Numbered from the stretch's first letter, positions 45,408 to 54,575 are shown. The stretch: DNA of 64,000 nt from Formicincola oecophyllae (GCF_006542395.2 NZ_CP038231.1:930001-994000); one strand, 5' to 3'. Notes: generated by a model not told the origin, from the sequence alone. A program made the numbers and translations.

Positions 45408-46343
45408 ATGAAGTTGTGCGCCTTTGCGTTTCTTCCAGTTGGAAGGGACCTTTTGAAAGTCCCAGCTTGGCGGATGGGCGTCAGCGCCCTCATGGTGGCT
45501 GTGGTGGCCACCCCTCAGGCCTGGGCCGCAAACGGCCCTGATGACAACGCCCAGCACACGGCAGCCCTTGTGGCGCAGCTTGAGGCGGCAACAACCCATG
45601 ACCCCCATTTGCGCAGCCTGGCCCTGGAAGCCATCCGTGCCAACCGCCCCTTGGCGCTGCCCAAGCCTGCGCCCAGCCTGGACCAGGAAATGGAGGACCT
45701 TTCAGGGGGTGCCGCCACTGCGGCCAGCACAGCGCCTGCCGCGGCCTTGCCGGTACCAACCCCAACCCAGCCCCAGGGGGTTTACCCTGCGCGTGGTGTG
45801 ATGTTCGTTCTTAAAGGTAGCCCAGATAAATTAGCTTATGCTGTCAGTGCCTTGCACAGCGAAGGGCGTGGCCTCCTGAACGGTGACCAGACGGTGTCCT
45901 CATGGGCATCTAGCCATGATGTACGGGCTTACATGGTCCATGCCTTTCACACTTCCAATCTCAAGGGTGTTCCCCAGCCTGTGCAGGACGTGAGCCGCAG
46001 CCCTTACATCATGGCCGCTACCGTGCAGGGTGATGATGTGCGCACACGCACAGGCCATGCTGAATCCATCCTCCACATGAGCTGGAGCCGTGAAGGCGAC
46101 ACCACCCCTTCAGGGCAGAAAATCAATATCCTGCTCAATGGCAGCTTGGTGACGGGATTCAACGGCCGCCCTGTCTCTGAAGATCATGACGACATCAAAA
46201 TCCAGGCCCCCATCACGGTCAATGCGGATTTGGCCACGACAGTGAATGCTGGGCCTGCACATGTGGGGCTGGCTGTGATGCCTTTCCCCTCCAGCAATCC
46301 AGACAGCCGCTTTGAAGCCGTGGTGCTGGCAGACCACAGATAA
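45408..46343 (+). CDS. Hypothetical exported protein
   Basis: The 311-residue protein has a signal peptide (hydrophobic VSALMVAVVATPQAWAAN, residues 25-42) preceded by an unusually long N-region; a later start may be used. The mature protein begins with a helical part (TAALVAQLEAATTHDPHLRS), a Pro/Ala linker, and a C-terminal ~190-residue domain (VMFVLKGSPDKLAYAVSALH, then YIMAATVQGDDVRTRTGHAES). No family is recognised. ATG 45408 has an excellent GGAGGAGGAAG upstream. The gene is followed by a bidirectional terminator shared with tRNA-Phe. Location is likely periplasm. Confidence 0.65.
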   Translation: MKLCAFAFLPVGRDLLKVPAWRMGVSALMVAVVATPQAWAANGPDDNAQHTAALVAQLEAATTHDPHLRSLALEAIRANRPLALPKPAPSLDQEMEDLSGGAATAASTAPAAALPVPTPTQPQGVYPARGVMFVLKGSPDKLAYAVSALHSEGRGLLNGDQTVSSWASSHDVRAYMVHAFHTSNLKGVPQPVQDVSRSPYIMAATVQGDDVRTRTGHAESILHMSWSREGDTTPSGQKINILLNGSLVTGFNGRPVSEDHDDIKIQAPITVNADLATTVNAGPAHVGLAVMPFPSSNPDSRFEAVVLADHR

Positions 46344-46367
46344 GGGCAGGTTGCTGGAGCCACCATG

Positions 46368-46401
46368 AAAAAACCCTGCTCCCTTGAGGGGGCAGGGTTT
46401 T
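46368..46401. terminator. Bidirectional rho-independent terminator
   Basis: AAAACCCTGC (46370-46379) pairs with GCAGGGTTTT (46392-46401), extended inward by a G-U pair and three G-C pairs around the loop TTGA. Rightward it ends the exported-protein transcript with four T; leftward the tract of six A (46368-46373) becomes six T and ends tRNA-Phe. Confidence 0.85.
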
Positions 46402-46418
46402 GAGCAATGGCGTTGACG

Positions 46419-46494
46419 TGGTGCCTGAGGGCGGGATCGAACCACCGACACTGCGATTTTCAGTCGCATGCTCTACCAACTGAGCTACTCAGGC
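46419..46494 (-). tRNA. tRNA-Phe (anticodon GAA)
   Basis: The complement gives a 76-nucleotide cloverleaf. Acceptor stem GCCTGAG/CTCAGGC, D arm with AGCTCAGTTGGTAGAGC, anticodon stem TGCGA/TCGCA with loop CTGAAAA giving anticodon GAA, T arm with GGTTCGATCC, discriminator A and encoded CCA. It follows yacG on the same strand. Confidence 0.97.
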
Positions 46495-46591
46495 ACCGGG
46501 AACAAAGGCTTGCGCCTGTGTTGGAACAACGATGTAAACCAAGGCTGGAGGCACTGCAAGGGCCGTTGGAGAAGTTTTTGCCTGCAAAGCG

Positions 46592-46822
46592 TCATTCCCC
46601 AGGCAAGGGCCCACGGGGTGGTGCACAGCTCCCCCTTGGTGCGGCGCGTTTTTGGCGCGCTTGGTGCTCAGCCTGCTCCAGCAGAAGGTTGGTCATGGGG
46701 ACGTCAGGCAGGCTGTAGCCATCGCCAAGCCAGCGCTCCAGATCCACGTCAGCGCAGTGGCGCGAACAGAAGGGGCGGTAGGTTGGAGCTTCCACGGTTT
46801 TCTTGCAGATGGGGCATTTCAT
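46592..46822 (-). CDS. yacG: DNA gyrase inhibitor YacG (zinc-binding)
   Basis: The 76-residue protein has the zinc ribbon CPICKKTVEAPTYRPFCSRHC: C-x2-C near the N-terminus and C-x3-C about 13 residues later, followed by DLERWLGDGYSLPD, the hallmark of the YacG family. YacG binds gyrase B and inhibits it in E. coli. The C-terminus is rich in Pro and Arg. GAAGG lies nine bases before the ATG. It ends the run infA-maf-RNase-yacG, an arrangement typical of alphaproteobacteria. Confidence 0.92.
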   Translation of the reverse strand: MKCPICKKTVEAPTYRPFCSRHCADVDLERWLGDGYSLPDVPMTNLLLEQAEHQARQKRAAPRGSCAPPRGPLPGE

Positions 46823-46885
46823 GGTTGGTTGCCTTCGCTCTCTTCAAACTTAAGCGGTTGGGTGATGGTGTAAACGGTGTGGTCG

Positions 46886-48034
46886 TCATCCGTCACCAAG
46901 TTGCCAGGTCGGGCCCCCCCCCTGGGCCAGGCTTTCAGAGCGCTGCAGCGTCAAGGGTTTGGCCGACCATTCTGGAGCACGCTGGCGGTGGAAGGTCTCC
47001 AAGGCTGCCTGGTCTTTCAGCAGGGCATCATGAAGGGGCGCGGCCAAAATCAGCACGTTGCCAGGAAGGTTGGCGCGCAGGATGTGGTCCAGAATGGCAA
47101 GGGCCTGCCCATGGTCTGTGGCTGCCAATTCCTGGAGGGGAGTTTGCGTGCGCGTGCGCGCCAGCTCAATCAATCCACCTTTGGTGACTGACAGACCCGT
47201 GAAGCGCTCTGGCCCCAAGGTGATGGCGTTCTCCTCAAGCACCAAGGATTGAAGGAAAGGCGCCAAGGCAAAACGTTTGCGCAAAGGCAGCCCAGCTGGA
47301 TCCACCATGATGACGCCTGCCAGGTGGCGTAGCCGCAGTTGGCGCAGCAAAGGGGCGAACGCCTCACGGTTGCTGTTGAAATCTGGCTTGGGCCCATCCA
47401 GGTCAACGGCCAATAGGGCCGGGGTAAGGGTTATGTGCGCTGTCAAGGGGCCCACCTGGATGGTGGGGCTGAGGAGGTTCTGCCAAAACTGCCTGCCCTC
47501 GGCGCCGAACGCATCGCCAACCAGGGCCAGGCGTCCAGGGGGGAGGGCCGTGCTGGGAAGCTGCTCCCGCAACAGCGCGCCAGCCCAGGCTGCGTCAATG
47601 CGAAGGGGGGCTTGAGGGGCATGGAGCGCCAAAGCGGCAATGGGGTTGGGTGGTTTGCTGACCAGAGCTGGCTGCACGGCCGTGGTGGCTCCGGCTTTGC
47701 CCCCCTGTGGTTTGAGGCGCAGCCCTTTGCCCTGTTGGGGACTGCGGATGATTTCTGCCCTGATGCATTGGCCTTCAGTCAGGGACGGGGTGTTTGGCCT
47801 GAGCGCACTGCGCGGTAGTGTCAGGAAGCCTTCCGCCCCGTCAACCAGCCGTACGAAGCCCCCACCCCATTCAGGGACCAGTTTGACAAGGCGCACATCG
47901 TGGACTTCCCCCCAGCGTTCAGGGCTGGCTGGACGCCAAAGTGCTGTTTCAGTCACCACGCCTGCAGGATTTGTCAGAAGGGCCCTAAGCTCCCCTGGGC
48001 TCGCGTGGACATGAAGCGTTCCAGGTTGAAGCAT
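46886..48034 (-). CDS. Short ribonuclease E/G family protein
   Basis: The 382-residue protein is shorter than RNase G (about 490). It has an N-terminal S1-like segment (GEVHDVRLVKLVPEWGGGFV, GAEGFLTLP), then the RNase E/G core: LLAVDLDGPKPDFNSNREA and LRQLRLRHLAGVIMVDPAG, which retain the two catalytic Asp of the family (in the AVD and MVD triplets). The Zn-link CPxCxG motif and the following dimerisation part are absent. It would cleave single-stranded RNA 5' ends in the cytosol, if active. It starts six bases after the maf stop, so translation is coupled. Shortness suggests a reduced or specialised enzyme. Confidence 0.75.
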   Translation of the reverse strand: MLQPGTLHVHASPGELRALLTNPAGVVTETALWRPASPERWGEVHDVRLVKLVPEWGGGFVRLVDGAEGFLTLPRSALRPNTPSLTEGQCIRAEIIRSPQQGKGLRLKPQGGKAGATTAVQPALVSKPPNPIAALALHAPQAPLRIDAAWAGALLREQLPSTALPPGRLALVGDAFGAEGRQFWQNLLSPTIQVGPLTAHITLTPALLAVDLDGPKPDFNSNREAFAPLLRQLRLRHLAGVIMVDPAGLPLRKRFALAPFLQSLVLEENAITLGPERFTGLSVTKGGLIELARTRTQTPLQELAATDHGQALAILDHILRANLPGNVLILAAPLHDALLKDQAALETFHRQRAPEWSAKPLTLQRSESLAQGGGPTWQLGDG

Positions 48035-48040
48035 GGCGCT

Positions 48041-48715
48041 TCAAAGCCAGCTTGGGGGGGAACCAGGCAAATGGCCGAAAGGCAGCCCGCGCAGTAACTG
48101 TGCGGTTTCAAACAAGGGGAGACCAATCACGCCAGAGGGACTGCCACCCACATCCTTGATGAAGGCCGCTGCCGCCCCCTGGAGGGCATAGGCCCCTGCC
48201 TTGTCGCGCCAGTCCCCTTGCTTAAGGAGCGCCTCCAGCTGCTGTTTGCTGAAGCGGGCAAAAGTGACGTGGGTCGCCACTGTGCGCGTGGAAGCTTTGG
48301 CGCCTGGCCAGTTGACGGGTTTTAGATGAACAGCCGTGATCACTTTGTGACGCCGTCCTGAAAGCAGTTCCAGGCTTTGGCGGGCCTCCTCTTCATCAGC
48401 GGCTTTGCCCAGAATGCGCCGCCCGCAGGCCACCACCGTGTCACTGCCCAGAATGGCCGCTGGGACGTCTGGGTGCGCCTGGGCGAATTGGCCAGCGCTG
48501 GCCAGGGCTTTGCTGGTGGCCAGGCGTGTGGCCAGGTTGCGGGGCAGTTCGCCTGGCAAGGGGCGCTCATCCACATTGGCTGGCTGAACGTGGTCAGGCA
48601 CCAGGCCAATCTGCCGCAGCAGCGCCAGCCTCCGGGGGGAGGCGGAGGCAAGCACCAGCTGCGGCCGCACTACGCCCGGGGGCGTGCTGCGCGCAGCGTC
48701 CGTCAGGGGGGGCAA
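48041..48715 (-). CDS. maf: Maf family nucleotide pyrophosphatase (second paralogue)
   Basis: The 224-residue protein carries LVLASASPRRLALLRQIG, the canonical S-x-S-P-R-R Maf motif, then ILGSDTVVACGRRILGKA, ITAVHLK, and DKAGAYALQGAAAAFIKDVGGSPSGVIGLP, the C-terminal family signature. Maf proteins hydrolyse non-canonical NTPs. This form (SDTVV, AGAYAIQG) is closer to the YhdE-type subfamily than the paralogue at 17.6 kb. The start at TTG 48715 is eight bases after infA; GTG 48670 is an alternative nearer the conserved region. Operon position between infA and RNase E/G is the classical one. Confidence 0.9.
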   Translation of the reverse strand: MPPLTDAARSTPPGVVRPQLVLASASPRRLALLRQIGLVPDHVQPANVDERPLPGELPRNLATRLATSKALASAGQFAQAHPDVPAAILGSDTVVACGRRILGKAADEEEARQSLELLSGRRHKVITAVHLKPVNWPGAKASTRTVATHVTFARFSKQQLEALLKQGDWRDKAGAYALQGAAAAFIKDVGGSPSGVIGLPLFETAQLLRGLPFGHLPGSPPSWL

Positions 48716-48723
48716 AGGATCTT

Positions 48724-48942
48724 TTACTTGAAGCGGAATGTGATGCGCCCCTTGGAAAGATCGTACGGTGTCATCTCAACATTCACGCGGTCACCTGCCA
48801 GAACGCGGATGCGGTTCTTGCGCATTTTGCCACTTGTGTGGCCTAGGATGACATGGTCGTTGTCCAGTTTGACTTTGAACATGGCATTGGGAAGCAGTTC
48901 GATAACAGTGCCGGTGAATTCAATGAGGTCTTCTTTGGGCAT
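48724..48942 (-). CDS. infA: Translation initiation factor IF-1
   Basis: The 72-residue protein is a single OB-fold: [57 protein letters not shown]-1 binds the ribosomal A site with IF-2 and IF-3 during initiation. ATG 48942 has AGGAG at six bases and gives the normal length; the open frame to 49086 is an artefact of the upstream region. It leads the operon with maf, the RNase and yacG. Confidence 0.97.
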   Translation of the reverse strand: MPKEDLIEFTGTVIELLPNAMFKVKLDNDHVILGHTSGKMRKNRIRVLAGDRVNVEMTPYDLSKGRITFRFK

Positions 48943-49399
48943 GGATGCTCCTGATGGGGTGCTGGCTGGACTAGGGCTGTGAAGCGGGGGAAACTGGGCA
49001 GGCTGTGTGCTTTTGGCCATGACCGCAGCGTGCTTGGACATGTAAGCGGCCTCGAGCCGAGTGCGGTCACCTTGGGCAGGGGCCAAACGTTGGCAAAATG
49101 CGACCAGGGACTGCAGGCGTCAAGAGTGGCTGGTCAATGACCCTTCACCAAGCCATGACAAGCCCTGCATGGCAAGCTGGGGGTGGTGGGACTGGCGCCT
49201 TCGAAAGCGCCTTGCCCGAACCTGGGCAAGCATGGTTCAAAAAGCCGCACCATTCACCTATGCTTTCCTGGCATGGGCCTTGCACGGCCATGGTCGCCTT
49301 GGCCATTGTTTTCCCAAAGTTCAGTTGCCCTGTTTCCGCGTTCCCGCATTCCGTTTCCGCCCCCTGCCCTCAGGTGTGACAGTGAGGCCCCATGAGCGA
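48943..49399. other. Divergent intergenic region between infA and tonB-like gene
   Basis: This 457-base stretch must hold promoters for infA (leftward) and the TonB-like gene (rightward). Apart from frame extensions of the neighbours I see no RNA gene, terminator or repeat here. Confidence 0.4.
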
Positions 49400-50407
49400 A
49401 TGGCCGTCGTGAAAGATCCTTTTTTTTCACTGACACCGCCTCAAACCCGCCCTGAAGGGGCTGGGACCAATGCGGCGGGCATTTCCCCCATGCGGCGCAG
49501 GCCGCTGGGCGCTTATGAACAGGCGCTGGCTGGCGACACCTTTGGGCGCGAAAGCGAAACGCGCCATTCCCTTCTGCGCCCTGAAGATGATTTCCCTGGC
49601 CTCATGCTGCCATGGTGCTTGTCGCTTGGGGTGCAGCTAGGGGCCTTGGTGGTGATGCTTCTGCAGCAGCCCACCATTCACGGCACCCCTAAAGGGGTGG
49701 ACCAGCCCCAAGTGGAAATGGTGTTTGACACCCCCCCCGTGCGCCATAGCGAAACCGGCCCACGCGTGGATGGTCAGGAAGACGCTGGCAGCCCCCCGCC
49801 CGCTGCTACAGCGCCTGCTGGCCGGCGCAGCCCCGTGCGGGAGGAAGCCCCCACCGTGCCTGAAGACCGCGCGGGTAAAGTGGCCACGCGCAGGGCCGCC
49901 CCCAAGCACAGGCGGCAATCGAAGGCCGATGAGCGTGTCCGCAGGGCTTTTGCCCACCCCCAAGAGTACACTTTCAACACGCCCACCCAAAGCCCAGGGC
50001 GCAGGCCCGGCAGGCGCAGGCGGTGGGGTGGTGGTCCCATAGACATGTCACTGGGCCCCCTCAGCCTGAATGGGGCCATCAACGCGCCTTACCGTTCAAG
50101 CAGCCGCGTGAAAGGGGTGACGTCCGATTATGGTGCTGAGATAGACCGCTGGATTCGAGCCCACATGTTTTACCCTGAGGACGCGGCCGAAAATGGTGAG
50201 GAGGGACCCGTTTCAGTGCATGTGGTCATAGACCGCACCGGGCGCGTCAGCAGTGTGCGGCTTGTTGATGGATCCGGCGCCCATGCGCTTGATGACGCCA
50301 CGACAGGCATGTTCAACGGCGCCAAATTGCCGCCAGTGCCAGACACCATGGCCGGCAACCATTTTGACCTTGACGTGACGATAAATTACATCCTTGTGCG
50401 TAACTGA
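49400..50407 (+). CDS. TonB-like energy transducer
   Basis: The 335-residue protein has one membrane segment near residues 70-88 (LPWCLSLGVQLGALVVMLL), a Pro/Arg-rich periplasmic linker, and a C-terminal TonB/TolA-type domain: EIDRWIRAHMFYPEDA, GPVSVHVVIDRTGRVSSVRLVDGSG, ALDDATTGMF. TonB proteins couple the proton gradient to outer-membrane receptors. No ExbB/ExbD genes or receptors are in the window, so its partner is unknown. The N-terminal ~70 cytosolic residues are longer than usual. ATG 49400 is chosen over a much longer open frame because of the upstream GTGAGG and because the extension lacks structure. Confidence 0.7.
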   Translation: MAVVKDPFFSLTPPQTRPEGAGTNAAGISPMRRRPLGAYEQALAGDTFGRESETRHSLLRPEDDFPGLMLPWCLSLGVQLGALVVMLLQQPTIHGTPKGVDQPQVEMVFDTPPVRHSETGPRVDGQEDAGSPPPAATAPAGRRSPVREEAPTVPEDRAGKVATRRAAPKHRRQSKADERVRRAFAHPQEYTFNTPTQSPGRRPGRRRRWGGGPIDMSLGPLSLNGAINAPYRSSSRVKGVTSDYGAEIDRWIRAHMFYPEDAAENGEEGPVSVHVVIDRTGRVSSVRLVDGSGAHALDDATTGMFNGAKLPPVPDTMAGNHFDLDVTINYILVRN

Positions 50408-50543
50408 TCCTTCCCATAAGCGTGTGGGAAGACCTGGGGAGGGCAGCCTGGCAGGCCAGCACCCGCCCGCATGGCGCAGCCCAGCCATCTTTATGCCCTT
50501 GTACAATCCCGCCTGTTGCCAGGCCTTAGACGGGAGAGCCGCC

Positions 50544-52385
50544 ATGGTCCAGCCACGCTTTTCAAAACCAAAGCGTCAAATGGTTTCAAAACGCGCCTTG
50601 GCTGCATTTGGGGGCCCCTTCACCACCAAGGCCCGGATGGGCTGTGCCGTGGGCGCCTTGCTGTGGCTGGCTGGCTGCCAGGCCACCACGCCAGCGCTGC
50701 AGGTCCAGCAGGCGCAGCTTGCCGTGCCAGCCCCCTGGCACGCCCCCAGCAAAGCAGCGGGCCTGGCCTGGGAGAAGGACATGGTGGCGGCTCTGGAGGC
50801 GCAGTCACTGCCCGCTTCCGCCCACCAACCAGGCACTCACGACTGGTGGCTGCGCCTGGACGCCACCAAAGACCCCAAAAGCCCAGCAGGGGCCATGAAA
50901 CCGCAATGGACGCTCATTGGACCAACAGGTGAGGTACTGGGGGAAGGGACAGCGCCTGACATAGCTGCCGACACATGGCGTGCCGCCACCCCGAACACCC
51001 AACAGGCTTTGAAGGAGGCGGCGGCCTACATGGCCCCTGCCGTTGCGGACCGCTTGACAGCGCTGCAGACCACACGGATGGTTGACGACCCCCACAGTCT
51101 CATGCATAGGGCGGCGCGCATTTGGTTTGCTGGCGTGGAAGGTGCGCCAGGCAAGGGTGACAAGGCGCTGGCAAACTCTTTCCGCAAGTCATTCAACGAC
51201 AAGCAGAACAAGCTGCAAAGCGACCCTGAAGACGCTGACTACATGCTCCATGCCAAGGTGACGCTTGCTCCTCTGGCGTCCAAGGCTGGCCGCCCCGCCC
51301 AGGATCAGGTGATCGTTCAGTGGCATGTTCAGACGATTTCAGGCCAGGAGGCTGGGGCTGCCACTGAGATCCACGATGAACCCGCTGAGGCCCTCAAAGG
51401 CACATGGGCTGGGTTGGCACCTGTGTTCACGAGTGAAGCCGTCGGGGCGGTCAAGACCATCATCTCCAACTATTCAGGGCGTGACCGCACAAGGCCTGCT
51501 GTGCCTGTCCACATCACCCAGCATGATGAGCCCGCCCCTGCCCAAACGGTTGAACGCCCCGCCCTGGAAGCCACTGCGCCTGTACCTCCCCCCGAAGAGA
51601 CCCAGAATAAGGTGCCAGCACCTGCAGCGGCAGTGGTTGCGCCACCCCAAACCATTGCTGCCACGCCAGCGCCTGTGGAAGCGCCAAGGGCCGAAACACC
51701 TTTGCCCGTGTCTGCGCCTGTGCAGACACCTGTGGAGGCGCCACAGGCCACCCCACCTTCAAGCGCCTCCTTGCAGGCATCAGAGCCTCAAACAGTCCTG
51801 CGCGCTGCAGAAACCATCCCTGCCCAGCCAACCCCATCCCCCCAATGGCAGCCTGTTGGCCATTCAGTTGGTCATCCAAGCGTCCCTGAGACAGCACGCG
51901 AGGAAGTGGAGGAAGACATTCATGAAAGGGACAATCAGAATGTCACCCTAAATGTTTCCCAGCAAAGTGTTTCCCAGTCACTAAGGCCAGCTCCCCCAGT
52001 AGTGCAAGCGCAGTCCAGCCAACCCAGTCAGCCCCGATTCCAGACTGTGACCCAGTCGGTGGCGGTGCCCAATCCAGCCCCTGTGAGGGCGGAACCATTG
52101 CCTTTGCCAACCCCGCCACAAGTCATGCCTCAACCTGTGGCCCCCCAGGCGCCAGCCGCGGTTACCGTGCAGCCCACCCAAAGCCAAGCTGCGCTTGCTG
52201 CCCAGCCCGTTCAGCCTCCCACCCCTTCTGAGGAGGAGCCAAGCGCCGAAAACCCCTTGCCGGAAGTGGCGCCTTCCCCCCGACCGCCAGTGCGCAGGGC
52301 AGCTGTGGCGCCAGCGCCACCAGTGCGCGTCACGACGCCCCCTGTGGCATCGCTCGGGGCGCTTTCAGAGGATTGGGACCATTAA
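50544..52385 (+). CDS. Proline-rich lipoprotein, unknown function
   Basis: The 613-residue protein has a lipoprotein signal ending LWLAGC (Cys around residue 45). The first ~330 residues form a folded-looking domain with KAAGLAWEKDMVAALEAQSL, DHYMLHAKVTL-like DADYMLHAKVTLAPL and an internal QVIVQWHVQTISG. The last ~280 residues are Pro/Ala/Gln/Val-rich and probably disordered, spanning the periplasm or cell wall. No domain family is recognised. ATG 50544 has GGGAGAG at a suitable distance. It follows the TonB-like gene by 136 bases on the same strand, which may be coincidence. Confidence 0.6.
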   Translation: MVQPRFSKPKRQMVSKRALAAFGGPFTTKARMGCAVGALLWLAGCQATTPALQVQQAQLAVPAPWHAPSKAAGLAWEKDMVAALEAQSLPASAHQPGTHDWWLRLDATKDPKSPAGAMKPQWTLIGPTGEVLGEGTAPDIAADTWRAATPNTQQALKEAAAYMAPAVADRLTALQTTRMVDDPHSLMHRAARIWFAGVEGAPGKGDKALANSFRKSFNDKQNKLQSDPEDADYMLHAKVTLAPLASKAGRPAQDQVIVQWHVQTISGQEAGAATEIHDEPAEALKGTWAGLAPVFTSEAVGAVKTIISNYSGRDRTRPAVPVHITQHDEPAPAQTVERPALEATAPVPPPEETQNKVPAPAAAVVAPPQTIAATPAPVEAPRAETPLPVSAPVQTPVEAPQATPPSSASLQASEPQTVLRAAETIPAQPTPSPQWQPVGHSVGHPSVPETAREEVEEDIHERDNQNVTLNVSQQSVSQSLRPAPPVVQAQSSQPSQPRFQTVTQSVAVPNPAPVRAEPLPLPTPPQVMPQPVAPQAPAAVTVQPTQSQAALAAQPVQPPTPSEEEPSAENPLPEVAPSPRPPVRRAAVAPAPPVRVTTPPVASLGALSEDWDH

Positions 52386-52577
52386 TCGGAAAACAGGGGC
52401 CAAGGGCTGGTCATAGTGCTTTGCTGCCCCTGCAGGCTGTCTCAGCATGGCCCGACTGAGCCAGGGCCGGGGCAGCCATGTGAACACTCACCATGACAGG
52501 CCAGGGCATGCCTGTTAGAAAGGCGCCCACCAAGCAGGCGCTGCCGCGCTGAAGTGGATGTGAGGAGCCATCAAGTC

Positions 52578-53510
52578 ATGAAAATCGTTGCGGGCAACAG
52601 TAACATTCCCCTTGCTGAAGCTGTGGGGCATGAGCTCGGCATGGCTTTGTGCAAGGCCTCCATCAGGCGTTTTGCTGATGGTGAGGTTTTTGTGGAGATC
52701 CAAGAAAATGTCCGTGGCCAGGACATGTTCGTTGTGCAAAGCACCTGCACCCCCACCAATGACAACCTCATGGAGCTTCTGGTCACGCTGGACGCGCTGA
52801 GGCGCGGTTCAGCACGCCGCATCACTGCAGTCATCCCCTACTTCGGCTATGCCCGGCAGGACCGCAAATCGGGCCCCCGCACCCCCATCAGCGCCAAACT
52901 TGTGGCCAACCTCCTGACGGAGGCCGGTGCTAGCCGGGTCCTCACGATGGATCTGCATGCCATGCAGATTCAGGGCTTTTTTGACATTCCCACAGACAAC
53001 CTTTACGCGGCGCCGCTTTTCGCGCGTGACATCACCGAACGCATGAAAGGCAAGGAATTCATGATCGTCTCGCCAGATGTAGGCGGCGTTGTGCGTGCCC
53101 GCCAATTAGCGGGACGTGTACATGCTGACCTGGCCATCATCGACAAGCGCCGTGAACGCGCTGGCGTGTCTGAAGTCATGAACGTCATTGGCGAAGTCAA
53201 GGGCCGCCACTGCATCCTGGTTGATGACATCATCGACAGTGGCGGTTCCCTCTGCAATGCTGCGCAGGCTTTGATGAACCGTGGCGCTGCCAGTGTGGAG
53301 GCTTACGTCACCCATGGCGTCATGACCGGCAACGCGGTGGAGAAGGTGACCAACAGCCCCATTGCCATGCTGACCTTGACAGATAGCATCCCTGAAACCC
53401 CCTCCCAGGCGGCAGCGCCCAACATCAGGCGCATCAGCACAGCCAACCTACTTTCAAGGGCTATTAGAGCTGTGGCTGACGAAAGCTCGGTCTCAGCCCT
53501 GTTTGAGTGA
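52578..53510 (+). CDS. prs: Ribose-phosphate pyrophosphokinase (PRPP synthetase)
   Basis: The 310-residue protein makes PRPP from ribose 5-phosphate and ATP for nucleotide, His and Trp synthesis. It has [51 protein letters not shown] (ATP-binding flexible loop), [32 protein letters not shown], and [14 protein letters not shown], the PRPP-binding motif. Length fits the class I bacterial form. ATG 52578 has GAGGAG ten bases upstream; a longer GTG start at 52554 adds eight residues and seems less likely. The histidine phosphatase gene follows 48 bases later. Confidence 0.96.
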   Translation: MKIVAGNSNIPLAEAVGHELGMALCKASIRRFADGEVFVEIQENVRGQDMFVVQSTCTPTNDNLMELLVTLDALRRGSARRITAVIPYFGYARQDRKSGPRTPISAKLVANLLTEAGASRVLTMDLHAMQIQGFFDIPTDNLYAAPLFARDITERMKGKEFMIVSPDVGGVVRARQLAGRVHADLAIIDKRRERAGVSEVMNVIGEVKGRHCILVDDIIDSGGSLCNAAQALMNRGAASVEAYVTHGVMTGNAVEKVTNSPIAMLTLTDSIPETPSQAAAPNIRRISTANLLSRAIRAVADESSVSALFE

Positions 53511-53558
53511 TTCCTGAAAAACACCAGACCTTGACCCTCAAGCACAACAGGCCAGCCC

Positions 53559-54260
53559 ATGATGCCCCCAAGCACGACATCCACCCCCGCTCAAGCCAAG
53601 CCAGCCATCCCTGCGCTGGTCAGGCGGCCTTTTTGGTATGTGCGCCATGGTGAAACGGCTTGGAATGTGCGCCACCTTGCCCAGGGCAGGACGGACATCC
53701 CCCTTAATGAGCGTGGACGTGAACAGGCCCGTGAAGCTGGGGCGCGTTTAGCGGCTTTGTTTGCTAATGGCCAGCGGCCGTTCACGCACATTGTCTCCTC
53801 GCCTTTATCGCGTGCCCGTGAAACAGCGGAAGCTGTGCGGGATGCCGTGTTGAAGGCTGGCGGGCCAGCGTTGCCCATCACCACAGATGATGGTTTTCTG
53901 GAAGTCTGCTTCGGCACCCTTGAAGGCAAAGAGCTTCAAGATTGGTACAAGCAGTGGATTGAGGACGGTTACGTGCCCCCTGAGGGAGAGGGTTTTCATG
54001 AATTGCAGGCCCGTTCCACCGCGGCGCTCAACCGTGCCCACCAGGTGGGGCCTGGCCATAATGACGACGTGCCCTTGATTGTGGCCCATGGCGCTTTGTT
54101 CAGGGGATTGCGGGCCTCCATGGGCATGGAAATCAACGTGCGCTTGGCCAATGCCGACCCCTGGCACCTTTCACCTGTTCAGCCTGGCAGTGCTGATGAT
54201 GAGGGTGCTGGTTGGAAATCCTGGCATGATGAAAGCGTTGACGTTTCCCAAGGGGTTTGA
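53559..54260 (+). CDS. Histidine phosphatase/phosphoglycerate mutase-like protein
   Basis: The 233-residue protein has the full catalytic motif VRHGETAWN at residues 28-36, then TDIPLNERGREQA, SSPLSRARETA, EVCFGTLEGKE and VAHGALFRGL with the second catalytic His. This matches the cofactor-dependent phosphoglycerate mutase/phosphatase superfamily, of the GpmB/CobC/broad-specificity phosphatase branch. It probably dephosphorylates a small phosphorylated metabolite. It lies after prs, possibly in the same transcript. No strong ribosome binding site precedes ATG 53559 or 53562. Confidence 0.85.
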   Translation: MMPPSTTSTPAQAKPAIPALVRRPFWYVRHGETAWNVRHLAQGRTDIPLNERGREQAREAGARLAALFANGQRPFTHIVSSPLSRARETAEAVRDAVLKAGGPALPITTDDGFLEVCFGTLEGKELQDWYKQWIEDGYVPPEGEGFHELQARSTAALNRAHQVGPGHNDDVPLIVAHGALFRGLRASMGMEINVRLANADPWHLSPVQPGSADDEGAGWKSWHDESVDVSQGV

Positions 54261-54332
54261 GGACAATACCCGCCCCTGAAAAGCTGTGGGGAACTTGCGT
54301 GACGCAACGCCTGGCCTGTGGTTGGCTGAAAG

Positions 54333-54519
54333 TTATCCACAGAGTTATCCACAGCCCTGTTTTAAAGTTTGGTGAAGGCGCCGCTTTAAGGCGCGCGCGG
54401 AAAATCGCCCCAAAAATGGCCGTAAAGCGCCCTTTTTGAATTTATGTCTAGGATTGGCCCCCTCAATCATTCCCTGAAACAGGACTGGGGAAGTGGCTTT
54501 TCATCCACAGTTTTCCACA
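54333..54519. other. Secondary DnaA-box cluster
   Basis: Two perfect TTATCCACA boxes (54333-54341 and 54345-54353, start-to-start 12) and two one-mismatch boxes, TCATCCACA (54501) and TTTTCCACA (54511), lie in the 315-base gap between two convergent genes. The 24 bases 54331-54354 are identical to 18686-18709 in the candidate oriC. The gap contains no gene I can support. A DnaA-titration or regulatory role is inference. Confidence 0.7.
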
Positions 54520-54575
54520 GGGCGTTTCACAAGGGGTTCCAAGTATTCCTATCAAGGTGTTGGTCAGCGCTGCCC

